From assembly GCF_964340395.1 (NCBI RefSeq), contig NC_135553.1, positions 5,001 through 67,000 on the forward strand: a DNA stretch of 62,000 nt, written 5' to 3'. The DNA comes from Glandiceps talaboti. Lineage: Eukaryota; Hemichordata; Enteropneusta; Spengelidae. Below the pieces are notes generated by a model that worked only from the letters and a program-made list of their open reading frames with translations, ran no database searches and was not told the DNA's origin. This document shows positions 58,201 through 62,000 of the stretch, piece by piece (positions within the stretch are counted from its first letter, which is position 1; each line of letters starts with the position of its first letter). A program made the translations under genes and the position numbers.

Positions 58201-59779
58201 AAGAGAACCAATTAAAGCAAAGACATTAGAGATCGGCCTGAAATCAGAACCATGTAGGGACAAGCCAACAGTTGAAAGAGGAGACTCAGCTGCACAAAGT
58301 ATAATTGTTGCACACTTTCCATACAAATTAGCTGGCAAAACTGAGGAACCAAAGTATAAAAAGGAGGAAAAAGAAAGGGAAAATTTGAGAAGACTTCCTA
58401 AAGGAATTGCAGCTTTGGGACCATTTTTGACTGAAGATATTCCAATAGAATGGTGCGTTATTGTAAAAGTATCCTTATGTTAATAGTCATTCTTTTAATC
58501 CTTTGAATACCATAATAGTTATTGTATGCACTACCTGGAGCCTCAATTTTCACTATACATGTACATGTAACTGCAACTGATAGTAATTGGTATACAATAA
58601 ACCTTAAGCCTGAATATTAAATTTATATTGAATATTGAATGTACAATGTTTACACCATTTATACTTTTCATTGTGTGTTTCTCGATGATTGTGTACCACA
58701 TGTCTATAGATACATGTAGTCACAGATTGGAATCATTTTAGTCAGAAGGCACTTTAAATTCTCTTCAAATTATATGACCCAGCGTGATTCATAATGCATG
58801 TTGTAGATATGCCAGCCTGTGTGTCAATATTGCTTACATTGCATGCTTCAAATCTCAAGTATTTTGGAATTTTGTTGAAATTCATATCCAAAATAACACT
58901 TCATACATGTATATGAGTGCAATCCTATATAGGTAGGAGGTAAGACTAGTATGTATTAAAGCGTAATTTTAATGCCCTTTACTAATAGATCCATATCTCA
59001 TTTAAGATGTGATAAATGTGTCAGTTGTAATACAGGTAGATAAACATTTCAAGCAAGGCACTTTGTCATAGTTATAGTTGTATACATGTAAACAGTATAG
59101 ACTTAATTCAAAAGAATAAGGATGTAATAAGTCGTTACTGAGAGTTTCACGATTCGAGCTATCTTCAGACAACGAAATTGGGATTGTCAAGGTCGGTACA
59201 TACACTTAATGTTTGTATGTATATATTGCGTAACAAGATGGTCGGACTAAATTATTCCTTACGGGGGTTTACTTCGATAGTTGGCAAGCGAGTATTTGCC
59301 GTCATAGACATTTCGAGACCAGTTCGTATTTTTTGTTCAGTAACATACTCTTTCAGCATTGATTACAAGTATATATATGGAGTCATGATGGGTGAATGGC
59401 TAGCGTGACCGGCTTGGAATCTACAGGTTGCAGGTTCGAGCCCCGTCGCTGCCTGCTGTTTGTTTCTGAGTGGCTAAAGTCCTTGGGCAAGATTTGAACC
59501 ACGACTGTGCCTCAGTCAACCCAGCTGTATAACTGGGGACCTGGTAGGATGTAGGTTGCAATGTGAAGGCTTTAATCCTATGCGCTTAAATGACTGCAAT
59601 GGATTGTATGCTCCCCGGGGAGTTGAGGAAGACTAAAGGGCCATTGTGCCATTCTGATCCGAGCCAGGGGTAATAATTGTAAAGCGCTTTGAGCACGGAG
59701 TGGGAAAGCGCTATATAAGAAACCAACATTATTATTATTATTATTATATATATATAGATAGATAGATAGACAGATAGAT

Positions 59780-59812
<33 letters not shown>

Positions 59813-61835
59813 TACATACATACATACATACATACATACATAAATACATACATACATACATTTTTGTATACAGGTCACGTTACAAGCTACATTGCACACA
59901 TTATTACAATGTACATGCCCCTCACTGACATCACCATTATGTGGGTACAGCTTTGAAGTTTACTGTGTGTTTATTATAGTTTGTATAATTTGTTTCTACT
60001 GTAGGTGTGGAGTAGATCCTAAGTCCTGCCTAGTATTTCTACCATCACTATTGTATCAGGATGGTGATTTGCCAGTTTTACCTCCTGTACAAGAAGCTGA
60101 TGATGTTATCCCCCATGTCATGGTTCCAGCACCTCTCAAACCTTTTGTAAGTGTAAAGGTTTTGTATGATTCTATGAATAATCTGAGGATGCCTCTAAAA
60201 TTACAAAATATGGATCTCAAACCGTAAATTGCAAAACCTGTCCAAGTCTTATCTGTTTTGATTTTGATTTTCTCCTCAAATTATTTACTAGTCACATTGT
60301 CAACACCAGTATGTGCTGAACCTCACTTCTTAACCACCAGAAGTACATTGTATAGTATACTCTCATCTCAGATTACCCTATAGGATGAATGAATGAATAA
60401 CAAATATTGTAGAATAAAAGGACAAAATTTCATTTGTACATGTAGACATTCACTAACATTTTGACCATGTCTTACAATTTAGACAGGAAATATAATATAG
60501 CTACATTTAGTTTCGTTATATTGGATATGACAGGTTTATGACAGGAATCTATGAGTGAATAGTTCAACCCCTTGAAGAACAGCATGAGACAACGTGCAAT
60601 ACAATACACAATGTACAATCCCCATATCATGTCATGTTGAACCAGTTTAATCAGTACTTTGTTAGAGAGGTATTAATGCTGAACAAATACTAGTGTTAGG
60701 TGGCTTAAACCATAGACCTGCCACCAACGTTGGTGGAGGGTCTATGCTTAAACCCAGACAGTCATAGATATGTAAGAGCACTCTCAGTGTTAGGAACTTA
60801 GGACATGTTTTACTGTAACTCTGCTTCAGGATAAGAGATACCAGATTTACAGGCTGTAAACTGAATGCCTTACATAAGGACAAAGTCTTTAAATTTTCAT
60901 TCCTACACACAATAATTGTTTGAAAGCCAAATTCTTAGCTATAGCAATCAGATATCATATATCCCTTAATTGGCAAATAGTTATGCCAAACTATAAGAAA
61001 TCTGTAGTTTTTATACTTAAATATTATATAATTACTGAAAATCAATAATTGTGCAAATGAATAATCTACATGTAGCTTTATAGAACACACACAATTTGAT
61101 CAACATATCAACCAAATTATAGATTGTATTCTCAAACCATTATACAAATGACTGATTACAATTAAATCTACACCAGTAAGTTATATCAATGCATGCACCG
61201 CGTTAAATGAAATTTGAAATGTACATTCTTAAAATATAGCCCAATTACTGAAAATCCTTAATCATACAAATGACACATTACAACCAACAGCTACATCAAC
61301 AAGCATTTTAGAACAAGTGTGCATTGTTAGATTGATGTCTGTGCCAAATTATATTGAATTTGAAGAGTGCATTCTTAAGATAAAGTCTAATTACTGGAAA
61401 TCATTAATTGTGCAAATGACTCATTAAAAATTAACAGCTCCATCAACAAACTTTCCAGAACATGTGCATTTAGCTATATTTGAAGTATAGACTGAATGAT
61501 ATTGAATTTCAAGTGTGCACTTTTAAGATATAGCAAATTTACTGGAAATCATTAATTGTGCAAATGACTCATTAAAACCAAAAGCTACACCAACAAGCTT
61601 TTTAGAAGCTGTGCAGTCTGCTATGGTTGATGTATGTAGTAAAATAAATTGAGTTTGAACTGTGCATTCTTAGATATAGCGTAATTACATGTTGCAACTT
61701 TAAAAAAATTTAGATTAGCAATATCCATGAAAGTGGAACTTGACCAACTTAAGTAATTAGTTATCCCATTGTAATTACCTTTCATTTCATTTGCTTCATC
61801 ATCAGGATCCCAAGAGGTTGTTTCATTACACAGGG
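52223..61835 (+). CDS. RPxSAK-motif protein of unknown function (5' part; gene runs off the window)
   Basis: Four exons join in phase: 52223-52268, 57468-58452, 60005-60146, 61806-61835, all with GT-AG borders; 401 aa are visible. The start MAEDLTPNRI has a strong context (AAAATGGCGG). The protein is basic and mostly disordered-looking. It carries RPxSAK four times (residues 69-74, 176-181, 226-231, 247-252), HLLFEP twice (49-54, 147-152) and a PPKVQS pair (131-136, 138-143), then a more ordered segment, CGVDPKSCLVFLPSLLYQDG and VMVPAPLKPF. I do not recognise the family. Repeated short basic Ser motifs of this sort are common in microtubule- or cilium-associated proteins, but that is only a suggestion. 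The frame is also open upstream to an ATG at 51992, so a longer N-terminus is possible. It is head-to-head with NPLOC4. Confidence 0.8.
52453..52552. mobile_element. 100-bp hairpin (short fold-back element)
   Basis: Arms 52453-52499 and 52507-52552 are inverted repeats with few mismatches around a 7-nt loop. The inner 20 or so base pairs (GTTTCGACACGTCTTCTCCC) are perfect. Lies in intron 1 of the RPxSAK gene. Confidence 0.85.
52624..53050. mobile_element. MITE-like element with terminal inverted repeats and 7-bp flanking duplication
   Basis: Ends CACAGGGTGCTCAGGCTCAG (52624 on) and its complement finishing at 53050; the inverted arms extend to about 38 bp. The same 7 bp, CTTGGAC, flanks both sides (52617-52623 and 53051-53057). 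The interior holds GTTT and GTAT arrays. Noncoding. hAT-like ends are possible, but that superfamily usually makes 8-bp duplications. Confidence 0.8.
52905..53019. repeat. (GTTT)n and (GTAT)n microsatellites
   Basis: Imperfect GTTT/ATTT tract then two GTAT arrays (about 52944-52980 and 52991-53013), all inside the MITE-like element. Confidence 0.9.
53184..53382. mobile_element. MITE-like element with inverted arms of about 60 bp
   Basis: GCACTTGTTTCCCGAGGTAT at the left and its near-complement ending at 53382; arms also share 'gaatacaataa.atatt' and 'aatattgagata'. About 199 bp, noncoding. Confidence 0.8.
53590..54690. mobile_element. Family D element with internal tandem repeats
   Basis: Possible inverted ends: 'acaccatttgattt' (about 53599) and 'aaatcaaatggtttg' (about 54664). 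Inside are three units of about 130-145 bp with 'tttagtccttgaatttcaaaaatt' type blocks (about 54078, 54210, 54354) and a perfect hairpin GGAGGGGG-AAA-CCCCCTCC (54388-54406). Noncoding. Confidence 0.5.
54691..55896. other. intronic spacer
   Basis: Intron 1 of the RPxSAK gene; nothing further recognised. Confidence 0.4.
55897..56500. mobile_element. palindromic Penelope-like element fragment (GIY-YIG region)
   Basis: Minus strand: VYVGLTENNFKQRYANHKQS, then ELSKHIWKLKRNNEPFS; this is the GIY-YIG endonuclease domain of PLEs. Plus strand from 56190: the same YANHKQS...IWKLKRN segment, followed by the C-terminal tail TKRCNLCLTEKLTIIKAD and LISKCRHKNKFYL. Arms 55948-56051 and 56190-56293 are 104-nt inverted copies differing at only a few sites, with a 138-nt spacer. 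The RT domain is absent. Not functional. Confidence 0.88.
56501..57442. other. intronic spacer, PLE 3' flank
   Basis: 56501-56820 may be PLE 3' sequence. A short GT-rich tract lies at about 57297-57345. Confidence 0.4.
57468..58452 (+). CDS. RPxSAK gene exon 2
   Basis: 985-nt exon after TTAATCCCACAG, ending inside a Trp codon at GTGCGT. Holds all RPxSAK and HLLFEP motifs. The long open frame with repeated motifs, in a region otherwise full of stops, is the main evidence that this is coding. Confidence 0.88.
59098..59365 (-). mobile_element. hammerhead-flanked repeat unit, copy 2
   Basis: Inverted copy of 19857-20150. It shares 'aaggatgtaataagtcgtta', 'attgggattgtcaaggtcg', 'aagatggtcggactaa' and 'ccttacgggggtttac'. 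Homology breaks off near 59360, inside what was the decayed hammerhead in copy 1. Lies in intron 2 of the RPxSAK gene. Confidence 0.7.
59130..59174 (-). ncRNA. hammerhead ribozyme (partly degraded stem II)
   Basis: Minus strand: CGTTGT, core CTGAAGA, a weakened stem II (TAGC...), GAAA, stem III ACT/AGT with loop CTC, triplet GTA, then ACGACT. Stem I still pairs over five base pairs including one G-U. Core residues intact; stem II is poor, so activity is doubtful. Confidence 0.65.
59380..59727 (+). mobile_element. tRNA-derived SINE with L2-type tail
   Basis: RNA polymerase III promoter boxes: A-box-like TGGCTAGCGTGA (59397 on) and a perfect B box GGTTCGAGCCC (59433-59443). The body has 'ccttgggcaag', 'gcctcagtcaacccagctgt' and 'ggggacctgg'. 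The tail AAAGCGCTTTGAGC...GGGAAAGCGCTATATAA (about 59680-59717) is the type shared with L2/CR1-like LINEs, followed by ATT repeats. Intron 2 of the RPxSAK gene. Confidence 0.85.
59728..59861. repeat. compound (ATT)n(TA)n(GATA)n(GACA)n(CATA)n microsatellite
   Basis: Five simple-repeat types in a row, starting as the ATT tail of the SINE. Confidence 0.95.
60005..60146 (+). CDS. RPxSAK gene exon 3
   Basis: Acceptor TTTCTACTGTAG, donor GTAAGT. Completes the split Trp codon and encodes CGVDPKSCLVFLP... to PAPLKPF; ends on a codon boundary. Confidence 0.85.
60855..61690 (+). mobile_element. Family B repeat element, copy B8
   Basis: Starts 'taaactgaatgccttacata' and continues as about five units with 'attcttaagatatagcc', 'gaaaatcattaattgtgcaa' and 'tcattaaaa' blocks. 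Intron 3 of the RPxSAK gene. Confidence 0.6.
61806..61835 (+). CDS. RPxSAK gene exon 4 (candidate)
   Basis: Thirty nt encoding DPKRLFHYTG between CATCATCAG and GTAAGTG, phase 0 as required after exon 3. Short, so less certain. Confidence 0.6.
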
Positions 61836-62000
61836 GTAAGTGAACACATGACAGTACATATGTATATGATAACATGATTATAGGGCTACAGATTCTTGAA
61901 AGTATGTTCCACTGTAGATTGTGTCCATACATACATGGGTACTTACTATTTTCCCATCCAAAAATATACATAATGTACTTGTTTTAATTGTTGATCCATA

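Overview
This window is nuclear DNA from an animal. Genes are split by GT-AG introns, AT-rich spacer dominates, and microsatellites, fold-back elements and degenerate retroelements are abundant. The L2/Rex-like LINE, Penelope-like retroelements (PLEs) carrying hammerhead ribozymes, a tRNA-headed SINE with an L2-type tail, and CCCTAA-type arrays fit an invertebrate deuterostome or another marine invertebrate. The species cannot be fixed from sequence alone.

Three protein genes can be supported. (1) 5115-6572, minus: an intact single-ORF type II Golgi glycosyltransferase of the core-2/I-branching beta-1,6-GlcNAc transferase family (GCNT, CAZy GT14), 485 aa, with a short upstream ORF. (2) 29956-51902, minus: a complete NPLOC4 (NPL4) gene, reconstructed here as 17 coding exons whose splice phases all agree and which together encode 637 aa. 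NPL4 is the ubiquitin-binding adaptor of the p97/VCP-UFD1-NPL4 segregase. (3) From 52223 to beyond the window end, plus: a head-to-head neighbour of NPLOC4, with four exons visible. It encodes a basic, low-complexity protein with four RPxSAK motifs and two HLLFEP motifs, which I do not recognise. The two start codons are 320 bp apart, so a shared bidirectional promoter is likely.

Layout. 1-5.1 kb: gene-free, with two copies of a roughly 300-bp repeat ending in CCCTAA-type arrays and long CT and GT arrays. 5.1-6.6 kb: GCNT-like gene. 6.7-29.9 kb: no gene I can support; it holds microsatellites, fold-back/MITE-like elements, a Family B repeat, a hammerhead-bearing repeat (19.6-20.2 kb), an internally deleted LINE (21.8-22.7 kb), a decayed PLE (25.1-26.2 kb) and tandem Family C repeats (27.4-28.3 kb). 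30-52 kb: NPLOC4, whose introns hold four same-orientation copies of a hairpin-ended Family A element plus Family B and C copies. 52-62 kb: the RPxSAK gene, whose introns hold several TIR elements, a palindromic PLE fragment, another hammerhead ribozyme and a SINE.

The most interesting signals are three self-cleaving hammerhead ribozyme motifs with complete cores and pairing stem I and stem III, plus one decayed copy. In one roughly 290-bp unit two hammerheads face opposite ways, and the unit recurs at 59.1 kb. Next are the hairpin-ended, microsatellite-bearing Families A, B and C, which look like non-autonomous mobile elements.
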